A stretch of DNA of 64,000 bases from Microbacterium forte (GCF_031885415.1 NZ_CP116871.1:310001-374000), one strand, 5' to 3'. Shown: positions 26,184 through 35,196, numbered from the stretch's first letter. Numbers and translations are program-made. Notes: generated by a model not told the origin, from the letters alone.

Positions 26184-27008
26184 ATGGGTCTTCAGATCGC
26201 AACCAACGTCGGTGCACTCAACGCGTACCGCAACCTCTCTGTCAACCAGAACGACGTCTCGAAGTCGCTCGAGAAGCTCTCGAGCGGTCTGCGCATCAAC
26301 CGCGCAGCCGATGACGCCGCCGGCCTCGCCATCTCCGAGGGCCTGCGTTCGCAGGTCAACGGCCTGAACGTCGCAGCACGCAACGCTCAGGACGGCATCT
26401 CGGTCATCCAGACCGCGGAAGGCGCGCTCACCGAGGTCCACTCGATCCTGCAGCGCGTTCGTGACCTTGCCGTGCAGGCGGGTTCCGACTCGAACAACGC
26501 CGATTCGCGCACCGCCATCAAGACCGAGATCGACTCGCTCGGCAAGGAGCTCACCCGCGTCGCCGCCAGCACCAACTTCAACGGCATCAAGCTGCTCGAC
26601 AGCGCGAGCACGCTGACGTTCCAGGTCGGTGCAGGCTCTGACGCCGATGAGGACCAGATCGCAGTCACCCTGACCGACTTCTCCGGTCTCGGCGCTCGTA
26701 TCGAGGCGCTGACGGTGACGGACGCTGCCGCTGCGCTCACCACGATCGCGGCGCTCGACACCGAGATCAAGGGTGTCTCGACGGCTCGTGCCGGCCTCGG
26801 TGCCGTGCAGAACCGCTTCGAGTCGACGATCAACTCGCTGCAGGTCTCGGCCGAGAACCTGGCCGCAGCGAAGAGCCGCATCGCGGACACCGACATGGCG
26901 GCCGAGATGGTCAAGTACACCGCCTCGAACATCCTGCAGCAGGCCGGCACCGCCATGCTCGCTCAGGCGAACCAGTCGGGCCAGGGCGTCCTGCAGCTTC
27001 TCCGTTGA
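26184..27008 (+). CDS. fliC: Flagellin
   Basis: Filament subunit exported through the flagellar type III apparatus. 274 residues, a short flagellin with only the D0/D1 core. N-terminal MGLQIATNVGALNAYRNLS and SGLRINRAADDAAGLAISEG, C-terminal DTDMAAEMVKYTASNILQQA ending GQGVLQLLR, are the conserved coiled-coil ends; the middle is small and threonine/alanine-rich. ATG 26184 has GGAGGAAT 5-10 nt upstream; the earlier open frame runs through the promoter and is rejected. Monocistronic, closed by a strong hairpin. Confidence 0.97.
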   Translation: MGLQIATNVGALNAYRNLSVNQNDVSKSLEKLSSGLRINRAADDAAGLAISEGLRSQVNGLNVAARNAQDGISVIQTAEGALTEVHSILQRVRDLAVQAGSDSNNADSRTAIKTEIDSLGKELTRVAASTNFNGIKLLDSASTLTFQVGAGSDADEDQIAVTLTDFSGLGARIEALTVTDAAAALTTIAALDTEIKGVSTARAGLGAVQNRFESTINSLQVSAENLAAAKSRIADTDMAAEMVKYTASNILQQAGTAMLAQANQSGQGVLQLLR

Positions 27009-27030
27009 GTCGCTGCGCCTGAGGCGCAAC

Positions 27031-27066
27031 AGGCGCCCGGGCGGAGTCACCTCCGCTCGGGCGCCT
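27031..27066 (+). terminator. Terminator after fliC
   Basis: AGGCGCCC-GGGCGGAG pairs with CTCCGCTC-GGGCGCCT (one mismatch) around TCAC, followed by TCCTGT. It isolates fliC from fliD. Confidence 0.8.
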
Positions 27067-27110
27067 TCCTGTAGGACACCCCAGACCACCTCGCACGGAA
27101 GACGACCGGG

Positions 27111-28475
27111 ATGAAACTCGACGGACTCGTATCAGGGCTCAAGACGCAAGAGCTCATCAAAGCGCTCATGGACGTCTCGGCGATTCCGAAGACGCTCATC
27201 ACCAACAAGATCGCAGACCGCAACTCGATCATCACGAACCTCCAGTCGCTGAACACCACGCTGCAGGAGCTCGTCGCCAAGGCCAAGACCGCGGCCGCAC
27301 CCTCCTCGCTCGCCTCGTTCACGGCGACATCGTCATCCGAGACCGTCACGGTCACGGCCGGCGCGAAGGCATCGGCGTTCTCGACCGACGTCGTCGTCGA
27401 CGCCGTCGCCACGGCGCACTCCATCGTCACGGCATCCGGAGGATCCGCGGCATGGGGCGGCGCATTCACTCTCGTCGGCTCGGACGGTGAATCTATCGAG
27501 GTGACCCCGCTCGGCACGGGTCCGCAGGACCTGGCCAAGGCCATCAACGCGTCCAAGGCCGGGGTGAGCGCGACGGTCGTCCCCGCCGGTGTGGATGCCG
27601 ACGGCAAGCCGCTTTCTCGCATTCAGCTGACGTCGATCGAGACCGGCGCAGCCGGCGAGTTCGCCGTGCATCGAGGCACTGCCGCGGACGTCGCGGCCGG
27701 CACCTCGACGGATCTCGGCGCCGAGCCGGGCGCCGCCGTCATCACGCAGGGGGCCGACGCCCGAATCCGTCTGTTCGCCGGAACCGCCGCCGAGCAGACG
27801 CTGAACAGCGCCAGCAACACGATCAGCGTGGGCGAGGGCATCGAGGTCACGGTCACGAAGCCCAGCGCTGATCCGGTGACGGTGACCGTCGCCAGGGACG
27901 ACAAGAAGCAGACCACGACCGCCGAGACGTTCGTCAAGGAGATCGCTGCGCTGCTGACGCGCATCGACAAGGGATCGAAGGCGACGATCGGAGATGTCGG
28001 CGAGACCACCACTCTCGGCGTGTTCACCGGAGACAGCACCGTTCGCAATCTCCGCGGCGCTCTCGCGAACGCGATGCAGCTTCCGGTCGACGGAGTATCG
28101 CCGTCGACGATCGGAATCTCGATCAGCGACAAGGGCGTGCTCTCCTTCGACGCGGAGAAGTTCGGAAAGGCCCTCGCCGAGGATCCGGAGAAGACCCAGG
28201 AGATCTTCTCGTCGATCGCCGGACGGGTCGAAGGCGTCACCGACCAGTACTCCGACAAGTACGACGGGCTGCTCACCCAGCGCATCACCGGTCAGGAGAC
28301 CGAGGTCAAGACGCTCAAGACCCAGGTGGAGCGATGGGACGTCCGGCTGGAGCAGAGGCAGGCGACGCTCGAGCGCACGTATGCGCAGCTCGAGGTCCAG
28401 CTCTCGAAGCTCCAGTCGCAGTCGTCGTGGCTCACCTCGCAGCTCGCAGGCCTCAACGGCACGACGACGTCGTGA
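27111..28475 (+). CDS. fliD: Flagellar filament cap protein
   Basis: 454 residues. The N-terminus MKLDGLVSGLKTQELIKALM and the C-terminal coiled region (QRITGQETEVKTLKTQVERW, then QATLERTYAQLEVQLSKLQS) are the FliD_N and FliD_C signatures; the middle is variable. It caps the filament and promotes flagellin polymerisation. ATG 27111 follows ACGGAAG and GACCGGG. It starts the fliD-fliS-fliT-like set after the fliC terminator; I found no copy of the GGTTAC/GCGATAGT promoter directly before it, so its transcription may come from read-through or another promoter. Confidence 0.93.
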   Translation: MKLDGLVSGLKTQELIKALMDVSAIPKTLITNKIADRNSIITNLQSLNTTLQELVAKAKTAAAPSSLASFTATSSSETVTVTAGAKASAFSTDVVVDAVATAHSIVTASGGSAAWGGAFTLVGSDGESIEVTPLGTGPQDLAKAINASKAGVSATVVPAGVDADGKPLSRIQLTSIETGAAGEFAVHRGTAADVAAGTSTDLGAEPGAAVITQGADARIRLFAGTAAEQTLNSASNTISVGEGIEVTVTKPSADPVTVTVARDDKKQTTTAETFVKEIAALLTRIDKGSKATIGDVGETTTLGVFTGDSTVRNLRGALANAMQLPVDGVSPSTIGISISDKGVLSFDAEKFGKALAEDPEKTQEIFSSIAGRVEGVTDQYSDKYDGLLTQRITGQETEVKTLKTQVERWDVRLEQRQATLERTYAQLEVQLSKLQSQSSWLTSQLAGLNGTTTS

Positions 28476-28515
28476 CCTGAGCACCGCAACCACCATCTCA
28501 TCGGAGACCAGAACC

Positions 28516-28929
28516 ATGCCCATCACCTCTCTCGACCGCGCGAAGCAGCAGTACCTCGAGCAGCAGGTCGCGTCGGCCACGCCCGAACGCCTTCTCGTGC
28601 TGCTCTACGACCGCCTGCTGGTCGACATCGAGCGCGCAGACGCCTCGCAGGAGTCCGGAGACTGGGCGGCCGCGGGCAACCACCTCGTGCACGCGCAGCA
28701 GATCGTCGCCGAATTGAACGGCTCACTCACCGATGAGTGGGACGGCTCCGCTGAACTGCATGGCGTGTACACGTACCTCACGGGCCGTCTGATCACCGCG
28801 AACATCGCTCGTGATCGGGTCGCCACCGCAGAGTGCCGCGATCTCGTCGTTCCGCTGCGTGAGGCCTGGCATGCGGCGGCCGCGGCGATCACGTCCGGCA
28901 CGCAGACGCCCATCACGGCTCTGGCCTGA
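28516..28929 (+). CDS. fliS: Flagellin export chaperone
   Basis: 137 residues. The start MPITSLDRAKQQYLEQQVAS and PERLLVLLYDRLLVDIERA match FliS, an all-helical chaperone that holds flagellin in the cytoplasm before export. ATG 28516 has CGGAGACC upstream. Sits between fliD and a FliT-position gene, as in most flagellar clusters. In Bacillus, FliS/FliW/CsrA compete around flagellin, so this gene completes that circuit here. Confidence 0.92.
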   Translation: MPITSLDRAKQQYLEQQVASATPERLLVLLYDRLLVDIERADASQESGDWAAAGNHLVHAQQIVAELNGSLTDEWDGSAELHGVYTYLTGRLITANIARDRVATAECRDLVVPLREAWHAAAAAITSGTQTPITALA

Positions 28930-28935
28930 GCTCTC

Positions 28936-29214
28936 GTGCCTGACAACCTCTCGGCCTGGCTGACGGTGCTCGACCAGTTCGAGCGGGCTCTCGACGCTGC
29001 CGACGAGCAGCTCGATGACCAGCCCTTCGATGCGCCACCCGGCCCCGTGCCGGAGGAGCTTCGCGAACGCGCAGAGGCTGTTCTCGCGCGACAGCAGCTC
29101 ATGATCGGCGGCCTGGTCACCTCCCGCGCCCATGTCGCACGCGAGATCGCCGCACTGCGACGGGTGCCGACCTCCAAGACCGACGTACCCGCATATCTCG
29201 ACGTCGAGGGTTGA
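28936..29214 (+). CDS. Small FliT-like flagellar protein
   Basis: 92 residues from GTG 28936, 6 bp after fliS. Helical, acidic in the middle (DEQLDDQPFDAPPGPVPEEL) and rich in arginine near the end. Position right after fliS and size suggest the FliT/FlgN class of export chaperones; I see no strong sequence signature, so the call is by context only. It ends just before the flgB promoter. Confidence 0.55.
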   Translation: MPDNLSAWLTVLDQFERALDAADEQLDDQPFDAPPGPVPEELRERAEAVLARQQLMIGGLVTSRAHVAREIAALRRVPTSKTDVPAYLDVEG

Positions 29215-29221
29215 GCATCGA

Positions 29222-29254
29222 GGTTACGTGAGCAGTCGAGTGTCGCGATAGTCG
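29222..29254 (+). promoter_or_regulatory. Flagellar-type sigma promoter of flgB operon
   Basis: GGTTAC (29222-29227), 17 bp, GCGATAGTCG (29245-29254), preceded by TGTC. Predicted transcript start near 29259, exactly where the first leader hairpin begins. Confidence 0.8.
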
Positions 29255-29258
29255 GCAC

Positions 29259-29296
29259 CGAGCACGGATCGCTCGACGATTGGCCAGGGATCGGCC
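29259..29296 (+). promoter_or_regulatory. flgB leader: tandem GGA hairpins (candidate CsrA sites)
   Basis: Hairpin 1: CGAGC/GCTCG with loop ACGGATC (29264-29270). Hairpin 2: GGCC/GGCC with loop AGGGATC (29286-29292). Loops lie 59 and 37 nt before the GTG start. The same two-hairpin leader precedes fliH and fliP. Confidence 0.65.
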
Positions 29297-29322
29297 TCTC
29301 CACCAACGTCCGGAGTGCCCCC

Positions 29323-29670
29323 GTGCTCGAATCCGTCACCTCCTCTGCGCTGATCAGCGCCCTCGATGGGCTGGCCCTGCGCCAACGCTCGATCGCCGAG
29401 AACATCGCCAACGTCAACACGCCCGGCTACCAGGCCAAGCGCGTCCAGTTCGAGGACGAGCTGCGCTCCGCCGTCGAAGGCGGTTCGGGAACAGTCGGCG
29501 CCACGGTCGAGCGATCGCTCGAACCGACCAGGGTGAACGGCAACAACGTCAACCTCGACACCGAGACCCTGTCGAACATCGACACCGTGCTGCGGTTCCA
29601 GTTCGCCAGCCAGGCGATCGGCGGCCAGGCGGCGTCCATCACCAAGGCAATCGGGCAGGCCTCCGCATGA
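29323..29670 (+). CDS. flgB: Flagellar proximal rod protein
   Basis: 115 residues. The flagellar rod N-terminal motif reads LALRQRSIAENIANVNTPGY at residues 17-36; the C-terminus ends in the helical FQFASQAIGGQAASITKAIG. GTG 29323 has CCGGAG 7 nt upstream. First gene of flgB-flgC-fliE-fliF-fliG, with start/stop overlaps between most members. Builds the rod above the MS ring. Confidence 0.93.
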   Translation: MLESVTSSALISALDGLALRQRSIAENIANVNTPGYQAKRVQFEDELRSAVEGGSGTVGATVERSLEPTRVNGNNVNLDTETLSNIDTVLRFQFASQAIGGQAASITKAIGQASA

Positions 29671-30059
29671 CCTTCGACGCGATCGGCATCGCCGGCACCG
29701 GCCTGACCGCGCACCGCAAGTGGCTCGACGCGCTCAGCGACAACATCGCCAACGTGAACACGGCCACTCCCGCGGGCCAGGAGGCGTTCCGAGAGAAGTT
29801 CGTCACCGTGCAGGCCGGCACGGAGAGTCCGGGCGTCTACGTCGCAGGCGTGGTCGAATCCGATGCCGAGGCCAAGCTCGTGTACGACCCCGAGCACCCC
29901 TACGCGAACGAGGACGGCTATGTGCAGTACCCGAACGTCGAGCTCGGCGACCAGATGAGCATGCTGATCCTGGCGCAGCGCGGATATGAGGCGAACGCCG
30001 CCGTCGTCGACCGTGCGAAGACGACGTACGAGGCCGCACTGCAGATCGGGCGCAACTGA
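29667..30059 (+). CDS. flgC: Flagellar proximal rod protein
   Basis: 130 residues. N-terminal FDAIGIAGTGLTAHRKWLDA then SDNIANVNTATP, and C-terminal VELGDQMSMLILAQRGYEAN, as in FlgC. ATG overlaps the flgB stop (ATGA). Upstream of this ATG the same frame is open but belongs to the flgB region, so it is not used. Confidence 0.94.
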   Translation: MTFDAIGIAGTGLTAHRKWLDALSDNIANVNTATPAGQEAFREKFVTVQAGTESPGVYVAGVVESDAEAKLVYDPEHPYANEDGYVQYPNVELGDQMSMLILAQRGYEANAAVVDRAKTTYEAALQIGRN

Positions 30060-30376
30060 TGTCCGGCGTCGAGGCCATCTCCGCGGCAGGCGTCACGCCG
30101 CTCTCTGCGCTCAGCTTCGAGACGGGTCCGGAGGCATCCGGTGCATCGGCATCGGGGAGCGCCTTCGCGACATCGCTCTCGGGTGCCGTGGAGAACCTCC
30201 AGCAGCTGCAGTCGTCGTCGAACGAGCTGGCGGTGAAGGCCGTCACAGGTGACCTGCAGGACATCCACCAGGCGATGATCGCCTCGACACGCGCCTCAGT
30301 GACGCTCGATCTGGTGGTCGCCGTGCGTGACCGCAGCGTCTCGGCGTTCAACGAGATCATGAGGATGCAGGCCTGA
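30059..30376 (+). CDS. fliE: Flagellar hook-basal body complex protein FliE
   Basis: 105 residues. The C-terminal half DLQDIHQAMIASTRASVTLD and VRDRSVSAFNEIMRMQA is the FliE signature; the N-terminal half is alanine/serine-rich. FliE joins the MS ring to the rod. The start shares bases with the flgC stop (TGATG). Confidence 0.93.
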   Translation: MSGVEAISAAGVTPLSALSFETGPEASGASASGSAFATSLSGAVENLQQLQSSSNELAVKAVTGDLQDIHQAMIASTRASVTLDLVVAVRDRSVSAFNEIMRMQA

Positions 30377-30378
30377 CG

Positions 30379-32019
30379 ATGCCCAAGATGCTCACGAGCT
30401 ACTACGACCGCGCGAAGCTGGTCGTCTCAGGATTCTCTCTCGCACAGCGCACGATCGCCATCATCGGCGTCGCGCTGCTCGTGATGGGGGCCATCGCGCT
30501 CGGCGCATGGCTCACCAAGCCGCAGATGAGTCCGCTGTTCACCGGCCTGAGCGCCGGCGATGCCTCGGCTGTCGTCGAGCAGCTGAAGTCGGCGGGCGTG
30601 GGCTACGAGCTCACCGAGGGCGGCGCGACCATCCTCGTGCCCGACGACCAGGTCTACGCGCAGCGCCTGGCAGCGGCATCGGCCGGTCTTCCCGGAGACA
30701 CCAGCGAGGGGTACACGCTGCTCGACGACATGGGTGTGACCGCGAGCGAGTTCCAGCAGTCGGTCACCTACAAGCGCGCGATCGAGGGCGAGCTGGCCGG
30801 CACGATCGGTGCCATGGAGGGCATCTCCACCGCATCGGTGCAGCTCGCGATCCCCGAAGAGAGCGTGTTCGTCTCGGAGCGGCAGAGCCCGACCGCATCC
30901 GTGTTCGTGAAGACCCGCAACGGATCGACCCTCAGCGACGAGAAGATCGAGGCCATCGTGCACCTCACGAGCGCCGCTGTGCCGGGGATGACCCCCGAAG
31001 ACGTCGCGGTGACGGATCAGGACGGCCGAGTGCTCTCGGCTGTCGGAACCGGCCTCACCGGCAGCTCGTCGAAGCAGGCGACGGAGCACGAGGCGAAGGT
31101 CGCCGCATCCGTCAGCAAGATGCTCGAGACGATCGTCGGGCCCGGAAACGCCACCGTGACGGTGTCGGCCGACGTCGCGAACTCCACGTCCGAGCGCATG
31201 GACGAGACGTACTCCGCCCCCGAGGGGGAGCTGAGCGCGTCGGAGGAGACCAAGACGGAGACCTACAACGGCGGTCAAGCGGGCGGCACCGGCGTGCTCG
31301 GCCCCGACAACATCGCGGTCCCGAACAACGCCGACGGCACCGGCGCCTACGAGTTCGAGGAGACGTCTCGCAACAACGCCGTGAACAAGTCGACGGAGAA
31401 GACCATCACCCCGGCAGGAGAGGTGACGAGGCAGACGGTCAGCATCGCGCTGAATCGCGGAACCGTCACAGGCGTGACGGCGAACCAGATCGAATCGCTC
31501 GTGGCATCGGCCGCCGGCATCGACGTCGAGCGCGGCGACGAGATCGCCGTCGAGTTCGTCGAGTTCAACGAGGCGGGAGCGACGGCGGCGGCGACGGCGC
31601 TCGCGGCAGCGGAGGCCGAGCGTGAGGCGCAGATGCAGCAGGAGCTGCTGCGGTCGGCGATCATCGGCGGATCGATCCTGCTGGCGGTGATCATCCTGAT
31701 CGTCTTCCTCGTCGTGCGCCGCAAGATGAAGCGCCGTGTGCTCTACACCGAAGACGGTCCGATCGAGTACTTCGCCACCGTCACCGAGAGCGAGGAGCAG
31801 AAGCTCCGTTCACTCAGGGGCCTCAAGGAAGCCGAGGCGATCGTCGCCCCGGCACCCACGACGCTGCTGCCGTCGGCATCGATCGACCTCGATGACGAAC
31901 CGGAGCCCGACAAGGTGCTCGTCGAGCGCAGACGCCGTGAGATCGACGATCTGGCGAAGCGCGAACCCGACACCATCGCCAGCGCACTGGCCGACCTGAT
32001 GGACGAGGCGACCGTATGA
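30379..32019 (+). CDS. fliF: Flagellar MS-ring protein
   Basis: 546 residues. Two membrane helices bracket the periplasmic part (about residues 25-45 and 425-447, SAIIGGSILLAVIILIVFLV). YscJ/FliF ring-building motifs include SGVGYELTEGG-like and SASVQLAIPEES-like sequence (here STASVQLAIPEESVFV) and DNIAVPNNADG. The cytoplasmic tail EIDDLAKREPDTIASALADL is the FliG-binding end. ATG 30379 is 2 bp after fliE; the stop overlaps fliG (ATGA). Confidence 0.96.
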   Translation: MPKMLTSYYDRAKLVVSGFSLAQRTIAIIGVALLVMGAIALGAWLTKPQMSPLFTGLSAGDASAVVEQLKSAGVGYELTEGGATILVPDDQVYAQRLAAASAGLPGDTSEGYTLLDDMGVTASEFQQSVTYKRAIEGELAGTIGAMEGISTASVQLAIPEESVFVSERQSPTASVFVKTRNGSTLSDEKIEAIVHLTSAAVPGMTPEDVAVTDQDGRVLSAVGTGLTGSSSKQATEHEAKVAASVSKMLETIVGPGNATVTVSADVANSTSERMDETYSAPEGELSASEETKTETYNGGQAGGTGVLGPDNIAVPNNADGTGAYEFEETSRNNAVNKSTEKTITPAGEVTRQTVSIALNRGTVTGVTANQIESLVASAAGIDVERGDEIAVEFVEFNEAGATAAATALAAAEAEREAQMQQELLRSAIIGGSILLAVIILIVFLVVRRKMKRRVLYTEDGPIEYFATVTESEEQKLRSLRGLKEAEAIVAPAPTTLLPSASIDLDDEPEPDKVLVERRRREIDDLAKREPDTIASALADLMDEATV

Positions 32020-33098
32020 GCGCATTGACCGAGTTGCTGGATGCACAGGCCGACACGGTCGAGGTCTCGACCGCCGTGGCGCCCGCGGCGATTGCGGTGC
32101 CGGAGATGAGCGGCCTTCGCAAGGCCGCGATCGTGCTGATGAACATGGACCGCGCGGCCAGCGCCGAAGTGCTGCGTCACCTCGGTGAGGAGCGCTCCGA
32201 GATGCTCGCCGCCGAGCTCACGCAGCTCGGGGGAGTGGACGTCGCCTCCACCGCCCGCGCCCTCGCGGAGTTCCGGCGCATCGCCACCGGCGGCTCTGTG
32301 CCGTCGCGCGGCGGCCAGGAACTCGCCACCGGACTGCTCGAGACGGCGTTCGGGCGCGAGAAGGCCGTCGGGATGGTCGGCAGGGTGATGTCGCAGGGCT
32401 CGGTGTCCTTCGACTTCCTCAACGCGGCAGACCCGGCCCAGCTCGCCACGATCATCGAGGGCGAGCTGCCGACCACGGTCGCCGTGGTGCTGGCGAACCT
32501 GCGAGCCGATCGTGCGGCGGCGGTGCTCGCCGCCCTGCAGGACCCGCTGCGCACCGATGTCGCTCAGGCGATCGCGACGATGGGCACCGCGACCCAGGAG
32601 GCGATCTCGATCGTCGCCGACTCGCTGCGCTCTCGCACCGGCGTCTTCGCGATGCGCGACAATCATGAGGCGATCGGCGGCGTGCAGCCTCTCGTCGAGA
32701 TCATCAACAGGTCCGACACCGCCCTCGAGAAGTCGCTGCTCGCGAGCCTCGAGGGGCGCGACCTGGCGCTGGCCGAGGATATCCGCAGCCGCATGGTCAC
32801 GTTCGCCGACATCGCTCGTCTCGAAGACCGCGACGCCCAGCGTGTGCTGCGCGGGATCGACCTCCGCATGCTCGCGCTCGCGCTGAAGGGCGCAGACGAG
32901 CAGATCACCGACAAGGTCAAGAGCAACATGACCGAGCGCAACCAGGAGAACCTCGCTGAGGAGACCCGGGTGCTGGGTCCCGTGCGCATGCGTCAGGTCG
33001 ACGAGGCCCGCGCCGAGATCGTGCGCATCATCCGTGATCTGGAGGCCGCAGAGGAGATCACGATCTCGCGCGAAGACGAGGACGAGCTCATCGAGTGA
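32016..33098 (+). CDS. fliG: Flagellar motor switch protein
   Basis: 360 residues. The N-terminal domain has SGLRKAAIVLMNMDRAASAE; the middle has PTTVAVVLANLRADRAAAVL (the EHPQ-motif region is degenerate); the C-terminal torque helix is MVTFADIARLEDRDAQRVLR and the tail VRMRQVDEARAEIVRIIRDL. Charged residues that face MotA are present (Arg/Glu/Asp in LEDRDAQR). Assembled on FliF. The stop lies 32 bp before the fliH promoter, so the fliH operon can be transcribed on its own. Confidence 0.96.
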   Translation: MSALTELLDAQADTVEVSTAVAPAAIAVPEMSGLRKAAIVLMNMDRAASAEVLRHLGEERSEMLAAELTQLGGVDVASTARALAEFRRIATGGSVPSRGGQELATGLLETAFGREKAVGMVGRVMSQGSVSFDFLNAADPAQLATIIEGELPTTVAVVLANLRADRAAAVLAALQDPLRTDVAQAIATMGTATQEAISIVADSLRSRTGVFAMRDNHEAIGGVQPLVEIINRSDTALEKSLLASLEGRDLALAEDIRSRMVTFADIARLEDRDAQRVLRGIDLRMLALALKGADEQITDKVKSNMTERNQENLAEETRVLGPVRMRQVDEARAEIVRIIRDLEAAEEITISREDEDELIE

Positions 33099-33129
33099 TC
33101 CCTCTGACGGCAGGTGATTCGGCGGCGGC

Positions 33130-33162
33130 GGTTACGGCCGCAGATATGTGTCGCGATAGTGG
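33130..33162 (+). promoter_or_regulatory. Flagellar-type sigma promoter of fliH operon
   Basis: GGTTAC (33130-33135), 17 bp, GCGATAGTGG (33153-33162), preceded by TGTC. Predicted transcript start near 33167. Confidence 0.8.
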
Positions 33163-33167
33163 GCAGG

Positions 33168-33206
33168 GAGCACGGATCGCTCGACCTACGGGCCACGGAC
33201 AGGCCT
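33168..33206 (+). promoter_or_regulatory. fliH leader: tandem GGA hairpins (candidate CsrA sites)
   Basis: Hairpin 1: GAGC/GCTC with loop ACGGATC (33172-33178). Hairpin 2: GGGCC/GGCCT (one G-T pair) with loop ACGGACA (33195-33201). Loops lie 61 and 38 nt before GTG 33233. Confidence 0.65.
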
Positions 33207-33232
33207 CGCCCTTCGACTCCGAGGTGTCCGCT

Positions 33233-33871
33233 GTGCTCGATTCCGCCTTCACGCCGTTGGTCGTGCCGCGCGTCGGCGAGACTCCCATCGACCTCCGAGG
33301 CGAGGCCGACCGCGCTCGCACCCGGGGCTACGCCGACGGCTTCGCCGAAGGTCGCAGAGTCGCACTGGACGAGGGTGAGGCCCAGCGTGCCGCGCAGCAG
33401 CAGCGGATGCAGGAACTCCAGGAGCTGTACCTGCACGAGCGGGGCTCTGGTCTGCGCGCGCTGGAGACCGCGCAGGCGGCGCTCGACCAGCGCATCGACG
33501 AGCTGAGCACGCTCGCTGCCGACCGAGTCGAAGAACTCGCGGTCATGCTGGCCACGACGATCCTCGGAGCGGAATTGTCGGATCCTGCGCGATCCGCCGC
33601 TCACGCGCTTCGGCGCGCCCTGGCCGAGATGCCGGCGGACCGGTGGACTCGCGTCGCATTCAGCGTGCAGGACGCCCGTGTCCTGCAGGAGGAGGAGTCG
33701 ACGATCGACGCGCTCCGCGGCATCCAGGTATCGGTCTCTCCCGCCGTAGACAACGGCGGCGCCATCGTGGAGATCGAGAACGGGGCGGTCGACACGCGCA
33801 TCACCGCAGCACTCGCGCGCGCGGCCGCAGCACTCGACGGCGACGACCAGGTTGCCGAGGTGATCGGGTGA
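33233..33871 (+). CDS. fliH: Flagellar export apparatus stator/assembly protein FliH
   Basis: 212 residues from GTG 33233. The frame is open back to a GTG overlapping the fliG stop at 33095, but that stretch contains the sigma promoter and two leader hairpins and its translation is not FliH-like, so I reject it. The start context CTGTGCTCGATTCC mirrors the flgB start CCGTGCTCGAATCC. Features: RTRGYADGFAEGRRVALDEG (the glycine-spaced FliH stretch), a coiled coil to about residue 100, and a V-ATPase-E-like C-terminal domain (ELAVMLATTILGAELSD). Binds and restrains the ATPase FliI. Stop overlaps fliI (GTGA). Confidence 0.88.
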   Translation: MLDSAFTPLVVPRVGETPIDLRGEADRARTRGYADGFAEGRRVALDEGEAQRAAQQQRMQELQELYLHERGSGLRALETAQAALDQRIDELSTLAADRVEELAVMLATTILGAELSDPARSAAHALRRALAEMPADRWTRVAFSVQDARVLQEEESTIDALRGIQVSVSPAVDNGGAIVEIENGAVDTRITAALARAAAALDGDDQVAEVIG

Positions 33872-35196
33872 TCACCGGGACGCGGTCGTGGCAGCGCGCG
33901 CTCACGGCCGCGCGCCCCGAGCGCTCCGGCACGGTGAAGGCGGTGCGAGGACTCGGGGTGGAGGTGCTCGGCATCGACGGAGCGGTCGGCGACCGCATCC
34001 GCATCGACACGGCGGACGGCCGCCCGGTCGATGCCGAGATCGTCGCCGTCGACGGTGCCTCAGCCCGCTGCATGCCCCTGGGCAGGCTCGACGGGATCAC
34101 CGCCCGTGCCCGGGTGCGGCATGGGGGAGCGCCGCTGCAGGTGCCGACGGGACGAGCGCTGCTCGGACGCGTGCTCGACGGACTCGGTCGGCCGATCGAC
34201 GGCAAGGGGCCGCTCGACAGGAGCGTCGCCCACGTGTCGCTCGACCACGATGCCCCGAGCGTGATGGACCGCCAGCGCATCGACCGGCAGCTCGGACTCG
34301 GTGTGCGCGTGCTCGACACCATGACACCCGTGGGCTCGGGACAGCGTCTCGGTCTGTTCGCCGGGTCGGGTGTGGGCAAGTCGTCACTGATGTCGATGAT
34401 CGCCCGTGGATCCACCGCCGATGTGAACGTCATCGCCCTCGTCGGCGAGCGCGGTCGCGAGGTGCGCGAGTTCCTCGAAGACGACCTCGGGCCTGAGGGT
34501 CTGTCGCGTTCGGTGGTGATCGTCGCGACCTCGGACCAGCCGGCGATGGCACGGCTGCGCTCGGCGTTCGTCGCCACGCGGATCGCCGAGGGCTTCCGCG
34601 ATGACGGACTCGACGTGGTGCTGATGATGGACTCGTTGACGCGCGTCGCCATGGCGCAGCGCGAGATCGGGTTGAGCGCCGGCGAACCGCCCGCGACCCG
34701 GGGCTATCCGCCCTCGACGTTCTCGGTGCTGGCCCGGCTGCTCGAGCGGGCGGGAACAGGGCCCGTGGGGTCGATCACCGGTCTCTACACGGTGCTCGTC
34801 GACGGCGACGACCACAACGAGCCGATCGCCGATGCCGCCAGAGGAATCCTCGATGGGCATGTGGTGCTCGATCGGGCCCTCGCGATCCGCGGTCACTTTC
34901 CTGCCGTCGACGTGCTCGGGTCGGTGTCGCGCGTCGTGTCGAAGGTCACCACGCCGGAGCAGCGGCAGAACGCCGTGACGCTGCGCAGCGTCCTGGCCGC
35001 TCGGCGCAGTGCGAACGACCTGATCGAGATCGGCGCCTATCGGCAGGGGGCCAACCCGATGGTCGACGCCGCGATCGCTCACGAGGGTGCGATCTCCCGA
35101 TTCCTCACCCAGAGCATCGACGACCTCGCCGCGACAGACGAATCCTGGCTGCAGCTCGCCACCCTCACCACCGACTTCGGAGGACTCACCCCATGA
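33868..35196 (+). CDS. fliI: Flagellum-specific ATPase FliI
   Basis: 442 residues, homologous to the F1 beta subunit. Walker A is AGSGVGKSS at residues 165-173, Walker B is DVVLMMDSLTRVAMAQRE, and AGEPPATRGYPPSTF is the type III secretion ATPase signature. It unfolds and delivers substrates to the export gate. GTG 33868 overlaps the fliH stop; the upstream open frame inside fliH is not used. Confidence 0.96.
   Translation: MITGTRSWQRALTAARPERSGTVKAVRGLGVEVLGIDGAVGDRIRIDTADGRPVDAEIVAVDGASARCMPLGRLDGITARARVRHGGAPLQVPTGRALLGRVLDGLGRPIDGKGPLDRSVAHVSLDHDAPSVMDRQRIDRQLGLGVRVLDTMTPVGSGQRLGLFAGSGVGKSSLMSMIARGSTADVNVIALVGERGREVREFLEDDLGPEGLSRSVVIVATSDQPAMARLRSAFVATRIAEGFRDDGLDVVLMMDSLTRVAMAQREIGLSAGEPPATRGYPPSTFSVLARLLERAGTGPVGSITGLYTVLVDGDDHNEPIADAARGILDGHVVLDRALAIRGHFPAVDVLGSVSRVVSKVTTPEQRQNAVTLRSVLAARRSANDLIEIGAYRQGANPMVDAAIAHEGAISRFLTQSIDDLAATDESWLQLATLTTDFGGLTP

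Noticed and set aside
27098-27111. ACGGAAG before fliD as a CsrA site
   Set aside because: It is only a ribosome-site-like sequence with no hairpin presenting the GGA.
33095-33232. N-terminal extension of fliH
   Set aside because: Contains the sigma promoter and two leader hairpins; the extra residues are not FliH-like.
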